Positions 34,500 to 42,955 of a stretch of DNA of 47,135 nt are shown here, one piece after another. The notes under the pieces were generated by a model. It worked only from the letters and a program-made list of their open reading frames with translations, had not been told where the DNA came from and did no database searches. The translations under genes and the position numbers were made by a program. Each line of letters opens with the position of its first letter. Positions within the stretch are counted from its first letter, which is position 1. The stretch covers positions 1 to 47,135 of the forward strand of contig JAIPBL010000048.1 of NCBI GenBank assembly GCA_021739645.1. Direction: 5' to 3'. Source of the stretch: Saprospiraceae bacterium (GTDB taxonomy: Bacteria > Bacteroidota > Bacteroidia > Chitinophagales > Saprospiraceae).

Positions 34500-35216
34500 A
34501 TGAAAATTAAAATTACCACCGTATTTGTTGCGTTGCAACTGGTTGTTCTCACCGCTTTTGCACAAAGCACAAACCTAATCACTGGCACCATCACCGACGA
34601 AAAAGGGGAACCGTTGCCTTTTGCAACCGTGCTGCTGGGCAATGGAAATGGCGTCGTGACTGATTTTGACGGTCATTTTTCCGTTGGAATACCTGCGGAT
34701 GAAGAGAGCATGGAGATGACCGCTTCCAGCACAGGTTACACCCCTCAAACGGCACTTTGGACGAAGGGCAGACTGGGAGAGCCAATGAAGCTGAGATTGA
34801 AAACAGGAATAGATTTGCCGGTTGTTGTGGTTAGCTATCTAAGTTCGGGCAATCGCTGCTGCTGTACAATATGTTGTCAAATCTGTTCCCGTCAAGAAGA
34901 ACATCCCATGATTCAACCTCCGCCTACGGTAGATAGCGTTGAAAATATTGAGCCTCGGCTCAACATCTACCCCAACCCCTTCATCTCCACCCTCAATGTC
35001 GAAATGGAGGTAATAACAGCCCAACCGTACCTCTTCCACCTCTACAACGAACCCGGCCTACTTGTCTTCGCCGAAAGCAGGAATTTGGAGGCGGGCCTGC
35101 AAACCTTCCAACTCGACCCCGTGCAACGTCATTTACCGGAAGGCATCTATTTCCTCCGCATCTCCGACGATGCCGGGGAGGTGCGGACGAAGCGGCTGGT
35201 GAAGGTCAGCCCGTAA
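34500..35216 (+). CDS. T9SS-secreted protein with a carboxypeptidase-regulatory-like domain
   Basis: The 238-residue protein has a signal peptide (VFVALQLVVLTAFAQS, cleaved near residue 22). A carboxypeptidase-D-regulatory-like beta domain follows (about 25-95, LITGTITDEKGEPLPFATVLL). Next is a linker with six Cys in eleven residues (CCCTICCQICS, about residues 119-129). The C-terminal sorting domain of type IX secretion begins with LNIYPNPFISTLNVEM (about 154) and ends with TKRLVKVS. It is likely displayed on the cell surface. The function is unknown. The stop codon TAA is the first triplet of a palindromic repeat. Confidence 0.85.
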   Translation: MKIKITTVFVALQLVVLTAFAQSTNLITGTITDEKGEPLPFATVLLGNGNGVVTDFDGHFSVGIPADEESMEMTASSTGYTPQTALWTKGRLGEPMKLRLKTGIDLPVVVVSYLSSGNRCCCTICCQICSRQEEHPMIQPPPTVDSVENIEPRLNIYPNPFISTLNVEMEVITAQPYLFHLYNEPGLLVFAESRNLEAGLQTFQLDPVQRHLPEGIYFLRISDDAGEVRTKRLVKVSP

Positions 35217-35335
35217 CACGGTCTGCCAGACCGTGCTTCCGCATTTCCCACAACGGCAGCTTGTCCGTTTTCAGGAAAGCACGGACTGGCAGTCCGTGTT
35301 ACGAAAAAAAAGCACAGACTGGCAGTCCGTTTTAC
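35214..35335. repeat. Palindromic repeats starting at a stop codon
   Basis: An inverted pair matches at 22 of 24 positions (35215-35238 and 35277-35300, each itself a palindrome CACGG...CCGTG). A third unit follows (35311-35335, AGACTGGCAGTCCGT). The first unit begins with the TAA of the preceding gene. A GAAAAAAA run lies between units 2 and 3. Confidence 0.85.
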
Positions 35336-35411
35336 AAAAACAACCTACATTAACGGCCTCAACCGCAACAACGGTTGGAGCCGTTTCACTTAACAAAACA
35401 ATCTGGTAATC

Positions 35412-36845
35412 ATGTCAACTACACCATCCGAAAAGAAAAACACCTTCAAACGCAGGGATTTTGTAAAAGCAGCGGGCCTTGGCGCAGCAGGCTTTTTCAT
35501 TGTGCCCCGCCACGTTCTGGGCAAGGGCTTCAAAGCACCCAGTGATAAACTGAACGTCGCCCTCATCGGCGCAGGTGGCCGGGCAGAGGGGCACCGAGAT
35601 GCGCTGAAAGGCGAAAACTTCGTAGCCTTCTGCGATGTGGACGATGCACGTGCAAAGACCACCTACGAGATGTACCCGAAAGTGGCCCGGTTCAAGGATT
35701 TCCGCAAGATGTTCGACACCATGGCCAAGGGCATTGACGCAGTCGTAGTCGCCACGCCCGACCATACGCACTTCTTGCCCACGCTGACGGCCATTCAACT
35801 TGACAAGCATGTTTATGTAGAAAAACCGCTGACGCACAGCATCTGGGAGGCACGTGAACTGCTGAAGGCAGCCCAAAAGCATAAAGTGGTGACCCAAATG
35901 GGAAACCAAGGCTCCTCGATGGACTGCATCCGTGACACCGTCGAGTGGATACAATCCGGCACCATCGGCGAAGTGACGAAGGTGCATATCTGGACCAACC
36001 GCCCCGTTTGGCCACAAGGCGTTCCGACACCAAAAGACAAAGTAGCTGTGCCCAGCACCCTCGACTGGGACCTCTGGCAAGGCCCAGCCGCTATTCGTGA
36101 TTACAATCCCGCCTACCTGCCCTTCAAATGGCGTGGCTGGTGGGACTACGGCACCGGTTCTTTCGGCGACATGGGCTGCCACCTCGTGGACCCCGCCTAC
36201 CGGGCACTGAAACTGACGACGCCACGTACTGTTGAGGCCAGCGCCAGCACGGTCTGGGTCGGCGACTTCGTGGAGGCCAACTACCCCGACTCTTGCCCGC
36301 CATCGAGCCTAGTGAAAATGCAGTTCGATGCACGGGAGGGCCTGCCAGCTTGCGAACTCTGGTGGTACGACGGTGGCATCCGTCCGATGCGTCCTGAAGA
36401 GCTTGGCCCGAACGAAGAGTTCGGCAGCTGGGATGGCGGCGTGCTTTTCGAAGGCTCGAAAGGCAAATTGCTGTGTGGCATTTTTGGTGAAAAACCGACC
36501 CTGCTGCCGACCAGCCGGATGAAGGATGCCACCCCACCGAAGCCTTGGCTGAAGCGGGTGAAAGGCGAGCATCAGCAGATTTGGGCGGAAGCCTGCAAGG
36601 GCAATGGCGAAGCTACTTCCCCGTTCGAGTACGCCGTGCCGCTGACGGAGACGCTGCTCATCGGCAACTTGGCTGTGCGCTGCTACGACTTCAAGAAACT
36701 GCAACCCGGCAAAACGGCAACCTCTTGGGCACCTTACGACTACCCCGGCCGTGTCCGCCTCGATTGGGATGCGGTGAACGGTCGGGTGACTAATTTCGAA
36801 GAAGCCAATCAGTTCGTGAAGCGGGAGTACCGGAAGGGATGGTGA
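35412..36845 (+). CDS. Gfo/Idh/MocA-family oxidoreductase, Tat-exported
   Basis: The 477-residue protein starts with a twin-arginine signal (KRRDFVKAAGLGAAGFFIV). A Rossmann nucleotide-binding domain follows (about 48-170, VALIGAGGRAEGH), with the EKP motif in DKHVYVEKPLTHS, then the C-terminal substrate domain. Members act on sugars or sugar alcohols with NAD(P). The Tat signal means export as a folded protein with its cofactor, common for this subfamily in Bacteroidota. The substrate cannot be deduced. A heptamer element starts right after its stop. Confidence 0.93.
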   Translation: MSTTPSEKKNTFKRRDFVKAAGLGAAGFFIVPRHVLGKGFKAPSDKLNVALIGAGGRAEGHRDALKGENFVAFCDVDDARAKTTYEMYPKVARFKDFRKMFDTMAKGIDAVVVATPDHTHFLPTLTAIQLDKHVYVEKPLTHSIWEARELLKAAQKHKVVTQMGNQGSSMDCIRDTVEWIQSGTIGEVTKVHIWTNRPVWPQGVPTPKDKVAVPSTLDWDLWQGPAAIRDYNPAYLPFKWRGWWDYGTGSFGDMGCHLVDPAYRALKLTTPRTVEASASTVWVGDFVEANYPDSCPPSSLVKMQFDAREGLPACELWWYDGGIRPMRPEELGPNEEFGSWDGGVLFEGSKGKLLCGIFGEKPTLLPTSRMKDATPPKPWLKRVKGEHQQIWAEACKGNGEATSPFEYAVPLTETLLIGNLAVRCYDFKKLQPGKTATSWAPYDYPGRVRLDWDAVNGRVTNFEEANQFVKREYRKGW

Positions 36846-36846
36846 T

Positions 36847-36910
36847 TTTAGTTGGCAGTTTGACAGTTGGCAGTTGGCAGTCAGGGGCTGCTAACTGGGG
36901 AAGGGCTGTC
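36847..36910 (+). repeat. Heptamer element after the oxidoreductase stop codon
   Basis: It begins TTTTAGTTGGCAG immediately after the TGA (36843-36845). Three GTTGGCAG-type heptamers and GTTTGACA precede the tail GGGGCTGCTAACTGG...GGGCTGTCGG, a degraded form of that in the tandem array. Confidence 0.8.
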
Positions 36911-36952
36911 GGGTTTCAAACTTGATTTTTCACCAATTTTTTTGATAAAAAT

Positions 36953-36990
36953 GCGGCGTTCCTTTTGGGGGCGCCGCTTTTCATTTTTCA
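36953..36990 (+). terminator. Terminator of the oxidoreductase gene
   Basis: GCGGCG (36953-36958) pairs with CGCCGC (36972-36977), followed by TTTTCATTTTTC. Confidence 0.75.
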
Positions 36991-37013
36991 AGATGTTCGG
37001 TTAAAATACTGTG

Positions 37014-37634
37014 TTAGTCTTCAAAAATTATGGGGGTGCTTTCCGCATCATAAATTTCACCTGTGGAAAGCGTGATGATGACCTTAACTTTGAATTCCTT
37101 GTTCGCCGCTGGGGCTTTTTTCAGTTTTACACTGATTGATTCATAATCAAGCAATGCTGTGTCCTGTGAAAGAAAGTCATTCAAGTCTAAAATATCAGGG
37201 TATTTCGAAATGGTCATCAAATCATTGATAGTATCATTTGCCATGTGCTCAGCGTCAAAGTCGTTCAAGGTTATGATAGTCAAATCATCCAATTTTTCTT
37301 CTTTTGAACCGAGCCAGCCATTGTAAACACATTCACATGCCAACGCTTCATTTATAAGCGAGAAGTCCCATTTACATTGATGTTTCATGTTGTTGGAAAT
37401 GTAATTCACATCCAGGTTAATGCTTAATCCACTGTATTGCGAGAGTTTGATAGCATCTCCCTCTTTTAAGGCGTCTGCACAGCAAGTTCCCCGTTTTTTA
37501 TAGTTGACAAGGCGACTTATACCTTGAACATCAAAATATTCTCCTTCGACAGGGTCACATTTACAATCGTCACAGTTTGGGAACCCGAGACCAATGGCGA
37601 GCAGTATGGTCAAGAAAAGAGCTTTTGATTTCAT
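37014..37634 (-). CDS. Small Cys-rich putative lipoprotein
   Basis: The 206-residue product begins with a signal-peptide-like segment (LFLTILLAIGLGFPNC). Cys21 could be lipidated, though the box is not classical. A CDDCKCDP cluster and DVQGISRLV follow, then mixed beta/alpha sequence with six or seven further Cys in the first 110 residues. It may belong to the DUF5034-like group; this is a resemblance from memory only. Codon use is more AT-rich than in the neighbours, a possible sign of transfer. Confidence 0.65.
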   Translation of the reverse strand: MKSKALFLTILLAIGLGFPNCDDCKCDPVEGEYFDVQGISRLVNYKKRGTCCADALKEGDAIKLSQYSGLSINLDVNYISNNMKHQCKWDFSLINEALACECVYNGWLGSKEEKLDDLTIITLNDFDAEHMANDTINDLMTISKYPDILDLNDFLSQDTALLDYESISVKLKKAPAANKEFKVKVIITLSTGEIYDAESTPIIFED

Positions 37635-37774
37635 TTCTATTTATTTAAAAGGGAGGTAGGGCATGTTTAGAAAATTATCAGGGATAATGCCCGCTTTCAT
37701 TTCTAAAGGTATTTCGCCTGCCCCAATCTGCCAAACTAAATCCTACCTCTACGCCCCGAAATTATTAAGCATCA

Positions 37775-37858
37775 ATGAGTTTAAAACAAGAAATCGCAAG
37801 TCGCAAAACCTTTGGCATCATCTCGCACCCCGTTGCCGGAAAGGCCACCCTCACGGAA
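37775..37858 (+). pseudogene. N-terminal fragment of peptide chain release factor 3 (prfC)
   Basis: The ATG starts [20 protein letters not shown], then AGKATLTE, which tracks the first 28 residues of RF3 (family form: [23 protein letters not shown]). The P-loop GTPase motif is broken (Asp to Val, Thr to Ala). After Glu28 the sequence is unrelated and runs into the iorB terminator at 37863. No other part of prfC is in the window, so this is a truncated remnant. The open frame goes on to 37960 by chance. Confidence 0.8.
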
Positions 37859-37862
37859 AGAA

Positions 37863-37898
37863 GAGGCTGTGTCAGTGCTTTACTACTGATACAGCCTC
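37863..37898 (-). terminator. Terminator of the iorB-like gene
   Basis: A 14-bp stem (37863-37876 with 37885-37898, one G-T pair, GAGGCTGT...ACAGCCTC) is followed on the minus strand by TTCTTTCC, 23 bases past the iorB stop. Confidence 0.85.
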
Positions 37899-37920
37899 AT
37901 TTATTTGTTGAACTTGCCCA

Positions 37921-40119
37921 CTATCCCAACGGCTGCTGGTCTCCCATAAACGGTTGGTGATAAACCCGCTTCCCCGTCGCCTTGTACATGGCATTGGCTA
38001 GCGCCCCGATGATGGGCGGATTCAGCGGCTCGCCGAGGCCCGTCGGGTCAATCTCGTTTTTCACGAAATGAACCTCAATCTCCTTCGGTGCTTCACTGTG
38101 GCGGATGAGGCGGTACTTGTCGAAATTGCTTTGGTCCGGCACGCCATCTTTGAAGGTCATGGCACTGTAAAGGGCGTGGCCTATGCCATCCACCATGCCG
38201 CCTTCGGCGAGGTTGGTGGCAGCGATGGGGTTCACCACGATACCGCAGTCAACGGCGGCATGGATTTTCTGCACAACGGGCTTGCCGTCCTCCATCACCA
38301 TATCCACCACCTGTGCCACGTAGCTGTTGTGGCAGAAATAGGCCGAGACACCCCGGCTTACGCCTTCTTGATTTTGGCCCCAGCCCGATTTTTCCTTTAC
38401 CTCTTTTAGCACACCGGCATATCGTTCAGCTTCGTAATCGTTGTCCTTGCCGACGGGGTTCTTCATGGCCCGGTCGAAGAGGGCAAGGCGGAACTCAATG
38501 GGGTCTTTCCCGGCGGCCTCGGCCACTTCGTCGAGGAAAGCCTGTTCTGCCCCGGCGATGAAATTTGAGCCCGGTGCCCGCCATGCGCCAGTGCTGATGT
38601 TGGTGTCCAGCGTCCAATCCTCAGCCAAGTAGTTGTCCACAGCTCCAGCCGGAAAACGGTTGGGGTGCACGGGACTGTCCGAAGTACCACCGCCACGCAA
38701 ATGAAAGGCTATCAGGTTTTTGTCGGTATCCAAAGCGGCCCGGTAGGTGACGTGGTAGGCTGGGCGATAGGTGCCTTGCGTTATGTCGTCCTCACGGGTG
38801 TAAATCAGTTTGACCGGGGCATTCATTTTTTGTGAAATGACCGCTGCCTCCACCACGAAGTGCCCGTACAACCGCCGCCCAAAGCCGCCGCCCATGCGAG
38901 TCATCTGTATATCAATCTTTTCGAGTGGCAGGTTCAGCCTTGCCGAAAGCGTTTTTTCGACAAATTCCGGCGTCTGTATCGGTCCGACGACTTCGGCCTT
39001 TTCTGCTGTCACATGGGCGAAAAAATTCATCGGCTCCATGCAGTTGTGGGCAAGGAACGGAGCGGTGTAGGTGCGCTCGATGACCTGAGCGGCATTCTTA
39101 AATGCAGCCGCTGGATCTCCGTCCTTGCGAAGCGGAGTGAGGGTTGGCTTGGCGGTAAGTGCCGCCATTTTGGTCATGTAGCTGGCGGTGTTCTCGGGCT
39201 CGGAGACCTTTTCCCACTCGATATTAAGTGCTTTTTTTGCCTGCATCACTTCCCACGTGGTATTGCCCACCACGACCACAAGTTCGGGGAAGGCGCTGGT
39301 ATCGCACCATTGCCTTTCGTAGCCTTCATTAAAAGTATTGATGGTGAAAACATCCTTGATACCGGGCATGGAACGTGCCACTGAATCGTCCACCGACTTC
39401 AGCTTCAAACCGAAAGCCGGAGGATGCGTAATCATGGCAATGAGCATCCCATCCCGGCGGTAATCCGAGCCGAAAAGCGGCTGCCCCGTTACGATTTTCA
39501 GGCCATCCACGTTCTTGCGGGAAGTGTTGATGATTTTGAAATCCTTTACGTCCTTCAGCTTCACCTCTTCCGGTACGGGGATGCTAACGGCCGCAGAAGC
39601 AAACTCGCCGTAGCCTGCCGACTTGCCGCTGTTTTTATGCTGCAAAACGCCCGCTTCCGTGGAGATTTCCTCCACGGGGACTTCCCATGCCTTGGCCGCA
39701 GCCTCCCGCAGCATCTGCCGGGCCGTGGCGCCTGCCATGCGCAGGCTTTGCCAACCCTGTCGGATGGACTGGCTACCGCCAGCCAATTGTCGGGTGAAAA
39801 TTTCCGTGTTGAGCGGCGCTTGCTCCACGATGACGTTTTTCCAGTCCACGTCAAGTTCCTCCGCCACAATCATTGGCATGGAGGTCTTCACGTTCTGCCC
39901 GATTTCCGGGTTTGGGGACATGATGGTGACGACGCCGTTTTCGCCGATTTTCAAAAAGCCATTGATGTTGAACCATTCCTTGGGCAAGGTCAACGCTGCT
40001 TCTTTGCCGGACGGTTTGCAACCCGCCAGCCAGCTAAAACCGAGAACCATGCCGCCGCCAGCCAAGGCTGTTGTTTTGATAAAGGAACGCCTGCCGTAGG
40101 TTGTTTTTATTGTTGTCAT
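37921..40119 (-). CDS. iorB: Molybdenum-cofactor subunit of an isoquinoline-1-oxidoreductase-like enzyme
   Basis: The 732-residue protein has a twin-arginine signal with a lipobox ([17 protein letters not shown], then WLAGC). Molybdopterin-binding blocks follow: GEPENTASY-type linker, [28 protein letters not shown] and [21 protein letters not shown]. It belongs to the xanthine-oxidase superfamily, subfamily IorB, which hydroxylates N-heteroaromatics or aldehydes in the periplasm. The 2Fe-2S partner is just upstream. Eight CAT triplets end at its start codon (40118-40141). The natural substrate is unknown. Confidence 0.93.
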   Translation of the reverse strand: MTTIKTTYGRRSFIKTTALAGGGMVLGFSWLAGCKPSGKEAALTLPKEWFNINGFLKIGENGVVTIMSPNPEIGQNVKTSMPMIVAEELDVDWKNVIVEQAPLNTEIFTRQLAGGSQSIRQGWQSLRMAGATARQMLREAAAKAWEVPVEEISTEAGVLQHKNSGKSAGYGEFASAAVSIPVPEEVKLKDVKDFKIINTSRKNVDGLKIVTGQPLFGSDYRRDGMLIAMITHPPAFGLKLKSVDDSVARSMPGIKDVFTINTFNEGYERQWCDTSAFPELVVVVGNTTWEVMQAKKALNIEWEKVSEPENTASYMTKMAALTAKPTLTPLRKDGDPAAAFKNAAQVIERTYTAPFLAHNCMEPMNFFAHVTAEKAEVVGPIQTPEFVEKTLSARLNLPLEKIDIQMTRMGGGFGRRLYGHFVVEAAVISQKMNAPVKLIYTREDDITQGTYRPAYHVTYRAALDTDKNLIAFHLRGGGTSDSPVHPNRFPAGAVDNYLAEDWTLDTNISTGAWRAPGSNFIAGAEQAFLDEVAEAAGKDPIEFRLALFDRAMKNPVGKDNDYEAERYAGVLKEVKEKSGWGQNQEGVSRGVSAYFCHNSYVAQVVDMVMEDGKPVVQKIHAAVDCGIVVNPIAATNLAEGGMVDGIGHALYSAMTFKDGVPDQSNFDKYRLIRHSEAPKEIEVHFVKNEIDPTGLGEPLNPPIIGALANAMYKATGKRVYHQPFMGDQQPLG

Positions 40120-40141
40120 GATGATGATGATGATGATGATG
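40118..40141. repeat. Trinucleotide repeat at the iorB start codon
   Basis: Eight perfect ATG triplets on the plus strand (CAT on the minus strand), the last overlapping the iorB ATG. Copy-number changes would alter the distance between any translation signal and the start without changing the frame. Confidence 0.85.
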
Positions 40142-40197
40142 ATTGGAAATTAGAAAATTGGGGAATCGTGGAGAGTCTGTAATTACTCAAATTTCAC

Positions 40198-40650
40198 TCA
40201 ACCTGCCGCAGTCTTGATGGCCGCTTTAATCCGCACATACGTTGCGCAGCGGCAGATATTCCCGTTCATCGCACCTTCGATTTCGGCATCGCTGGGCTTT
40301 GGGTTTGCTTTCAGCAAGGCGGAGGCGTTCATGATTTGTCCCGCTTGGCAGTAGCCACACTGCGCCACGTCGTGCTCCAGCCATGCCTTCTGCACCGGGT
40401 GGTCGCCGTTTTCGGAGAGGCCCTCGATGGTGGTGATGGGTTGGTTGCCGACCTGCGAGACGGGCAACATGCAGGAGCGCATGGCCACGTCGCCAAGGTG
40501 GATGGTGCAAGACCCGCATTGGGCGATGCCGCAGCCGTATTTGGTGCCGACGAGGTTGAGGTGATCGCGCAGCACCCAGAGCATGGGGGTGGCAGGGTCC
40601 ACTTCGACTTGCTGTTTTTTGCCGTTGATGTTTAGATTGAAGGTTGCCAT
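40198..40650 (-). CDS. iorA: 2Fe-2S subunit of an isoquinoline-1-oxidoreductase-like enzyme
   Basis: The 150-residue protein binds two [2Fe-2S] clusters. Cys40, 45, 48 and 60 (GTKYGCGIAQCGSC and MRSC) hold the plant-ferredoxin-type cluster, and Cys98, 101, 133 and 135 (QCGYC, NICRC) hold the second. It passes electrons from the molybdenum subunit encoded 78 bp downstream. It has no Tat signal of its own, so it is probably exported with IorB. A separate electron-acceptor gene such as a cytochrome c is not seen nearby. Confidence 0.95.
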   Translation of the reverse strand: MATFNLNINGKKQQVEVDPATPMLWVLRDHLNLVGTKYGCGIAQCGSCTIHLGDVAMRSCMLPVSQVGNQPITTIEGLSENGDHPVQKAWLEHDVAQCGYCQAGQIMNASALLKANPKPSDAEIEGAMNGNICRCATYVRIKAAIKTAAG

Positions 40651-40793
40651 GATGTTGGTATTGGTGAAAAAGTTCGGTTGGCGCTTTAGGGTTGGGAGTT
40701 GGGTGCAAGCTACGCATTGGTACTCGCCGTGAAGTTACACAAAAGCAGTAAAATTTGTAACTATACAGCCGGGGTGATTTTGTGAGAATGTCC

Positions 40794-40822
40794 AAAAAAG
40801 GGCTGCAATTTCCAAAGAGCCC
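40794..40822 (-). terminator. Terminator of the PaaE-like reductase gene
   Basis: GGGCT (40800-40804) pairs with AGCCC (40818-40822) and is followed on the minus strand by six T. The stem is short. It lies 160 bp past the reductase stop, in the gene-free stretch 40651-40981, which also has a CGTAAAT pair (40964-40977) and nothing else recognised. Confidence 0.6.
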
Positions 40823-40963
40823 GTATTCTTTTGCCTTTTAAAAACTTCGGTTCTTTGACAAATTCGGTGAATGAAAGCTCAGTCTTCAACTTTTTTGCTG
40901 CCATTTTTGATTGACTTCCCAGCTCAACCTATTTTAGGCTCGCACAGGTCGTAACTCATCAGT

Positions 40964-40977
40964 CGTAAATCGTAAAT
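40964..40977. repeat. CGTAAAT heptamer pair
   Basis: Two perfect 7-bp units next to the reductase stop codon (40982). A looser copy of the same motif lies just before. Confidence 0.5.
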
Positions 40978-40981
40978 CAAC

Positions 40982-42091
40982 TCACACCTCAAACGTAATC
41001 TCCACCTCCTCCGAAGTCGGGTGCGCCTGGCAGGTGAGGATATAGCCCTGCTTGATTTCGCTCTCATCGAGGGCATAGCAGGCATCCATTTTTACCGTAC
41101 CTTTTTTTACTTTGGCCATGCAGGTGGCACAGGCGCCGCTGGTGCAGGAGTAAGGTGCATCGCCCCCAGCGTCGATGACGGCGAAGAGTAGGTGCTTGCC
41201 CTTGGCAACGGTGGTCTCGTAGGTGCGGCCATCGAGGTAGGCAGTCAGTTTTGCGCCAGCGAAAACCTCACCAGCGGGAACTGCCGTGGCATCGGCACTG
41301 GGCGAGGCGGTGAAATACTCGTGGTGGATGTTCTTTTTGTCAATACCTTGCTCCAGCAAGGTCTTTTCCACAGAATCAATCATGCTGCCGGGGCCGCAGA
41401 GGAAGTACTCGGACTGTTTGTGGCGGGGCGGGTTTTCTTCGTAAAATTTTTGAAACACCTTGCCGTCAATGCGACCAATTTTGCCCTCCCAAGTGGGTTT
41501 CCCTTTGGAGAAAAGGCCACCCAAACCTTTTGACTTTTCCAACTTCGGCTGGCTGAGCGAATGCGCCACCATGAGCTGCCCCTCGTAGCGACGGGACAGT
41601 TCATCGAGCTGGCTTTTGAAGATGATTTCGTCCTCGTTGCGGCTGCCGTAGAGCAGGAAGATGAAGCTCATCGGCTCCTTTTCCAGGATCGTTTTCAGGA
41701 TGGACATGAGCGGTGTGATGCCGCTGCCCGCCCCGACGAGGTAGTAATTCTTCTTGTTTTCGTCGTTGAGAGCGGTGAAAAAACGACCATCAGGTGTCAT
41801 CACCTCCACGGCATCGCCCACTTTTACCTTGTCGAAAACATGGTTGGAGACTTTGCCGCCCTTCACTTTTTTCACGGTGACGCTCAGGCCGCTTTCCAGC
41901 GGGCTGCTGCACATGGAGTAGCTGCGGCGCTCCTCTTTGCCATTGATGGTGAAGCGCAGCGTGAGGTGCTGGCCCTGTGTGAACTGGTACTGCTCGGCGA
42001 GTTCGGTGGGCACGTCGAACGTGAGGGTGACGGCTTCAGCGGTTTCTCGGGTGATTTGTTTGACAGTGAGGTTATGAAAAGAGTGGCTCAT
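40982..42091 (-). CDS. Ferredoxin-NADP reductase-like oxidoreductase (PaaE/PaaK type)
   Basis: The 369-residue protein has an FAD-binding domain (about 1-105, RRSYSMCSSP), a NAD(P)-binding domain (about 110-250, YYLVGAGSGITPLMSIL) and a C-terminal [2Fe-2S] ferredoxin domain (about 280-369, CTSGACATC and a later CQAH). This is the layout of the phenylacetyl-CoA epoxidase reductase subunit. No other paa genes are in the window, so it may serve another oxygenase. A -7 box is seen at 42134-42141. Confidence 0.9.
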   Translation of the reverse strand: MSHSFHNLTVKQITRETAEAVTLTFDVPTELAEQYQFTQGQHLTLRFTINGKEERRSYSMCSSPLESGLSVTVKKVKGGKVSNHVFDKVKVGDAVEVMTPDGRFFTALNDENKKNYYLVGAGSGITPLMSILKTILEKEPMSFIFLLYGSRNEDEIIFKSQLDELSRRYEGQLMVAHSLSQPKLEKSKGLGGLFSKGKPTWEGKIGRIDGKVFQKFYEENPPRHKQSEYFLCGPGSMIDSVEKTLLEQGIDKKNIHHEYFTASPSADATAVPAGEVFAGAKLTAYLDGRTYETTVAKGKHLLFAVIDAGGDAPYSCTSGACATCMAKVKKGTVKMDACYALDESEIKQGYILTCQAHPTSEEVEITFEV

Positions 42092-42133
42092 TTTTTATTC
42101 AAGTAAAAAGGATAAAGTGAAAAGTTGGGTGCG

Positions 42134-42141
42134 CAAAGGTA
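42134..42141 (-). promoter_or_regulatory. Possible -7 box for the reductase gene
   Basis: The minus strand reads TACCTTTG, a full match to TAnnTTTG, 43 bp before the start. No -33 match. Confidence 0.4.
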
Positions 42142-42153
42142 AGCACCTGTAAC

Positions 42154-42190
42154 AAAAATAGCCGCCCCCCGGTTTGGGAAGCGGCTATTT
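42154..42190 (-). terminator. Terminator of the barrel-protein gene
   Basis: AAATAGCCGC (42156-42165) pairs with GCGGCTATTT (42181-42190). On the minus strand it ends in GCGGCTATTTTTG. It begins 24 bases past the stop codon at 42214. Confidence 0.85.
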
Positions 42191-42213
42191 GATTTTTGTC
42201 ATGCCTGAAAAAA

Positions 42214-42846
42214 TCAGAACTTGTAGGTGATGCCGAAGCGGAAGTCGAAAGGCAGTTCAAGCGTGTTTTCCGGTGCGTTCACATTGTAGAGCAGCAAAAG
42301 CTCATATCCCCAAAGCGAGCCACTGGTGTAGCCAATGCCCACATACATATTGTTCCGTGATTGTTTTACGGTAGCTACTTCCCCATTCTCAATGACAAGG
42401 CGGTTAAAATTGTCCACATAATACCCTTTGGTATTTTCGTTTTCATATTCAATATGAGCGAAAAAATTCTGGAAGGGCTTAATCCTTGCAAAGGCACCCA
42501 TGGTGAAAGCTAATGGTTTTATGCTGTGAATTCGGCCATCGGTGCCGCGCCCTTTCACATAATTGTAGGTAAATCCAGCACGGGGACCAACGGAAAACCA
42601 GTCGTCAATCAGTTTGTAGCCCACCATGGGGGTAAGGCCGAAAGTGAATTGGCTCGTTTCGCCTTGCCCAGCAAATCCGATGTTAAAATTGCCGCCATAC
42701 CAAAGCTTGTTGGCAAAGCCGCTGTCATCAAAGTACTCGTCCGTTTTGGACGATTTTTTCTTTCCTTTTTTCTGGGCATAAGCCTCGTTCGTAAATGCCG
42801 CCGTGAAAAACAGCGCAAGCAAACTGAAAAGCAATATTTTTTTCAT
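42214..42846 (-). CDS. Small outer-membrane beta-barrel protein
   Basis: The 210-residue product has a signal peptide (KKILLFSLLALFFTAAFTNEAYAQ, cleaved near residue 25) and a short Lys-rich region. Eight or so amphipathic strands follow, with aromatic girdles (LWYGGNFNIGFAG, VGPRAGFTYNY, YVGIGYTSGSLWGYEL), ending in TYKF, a terminal aromatic typical of outer-membrane barrels. No named function. It lies between upp and the reductase gene on the same strand, with terminators on the 3' side. Confidence 0.75.
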   Translation of the reverse strand: MKKILLFSLLALFFTAAFTNEAYAQKKGKKKSSKTDEYFDDSGFANKLWYGGNFNIGFAGQGETSQFTFGLTPMVGYKLIDDWFSVGPRAGFTYNYVKGRGTDGRIHSIKPLAFTMGAFARIKPFQNFFAHIEYENENTKGYYVDNFNRLVIENGEVATVKQSRNNMYVGIGYTSGSLWGYELLLLYNVNAPENTLELPFDFRFGITYKF

Positions 42847-42955
42847 AGTTCAAATTTTTGAGTGATAGGTGTTAACAGAACGGCCAAGGGTTGCTTTCTG
42901 TTGGGATTGGATTGGGTGAAAAATGTTATCAAAATGATAATTTTTTAAACGCCCC

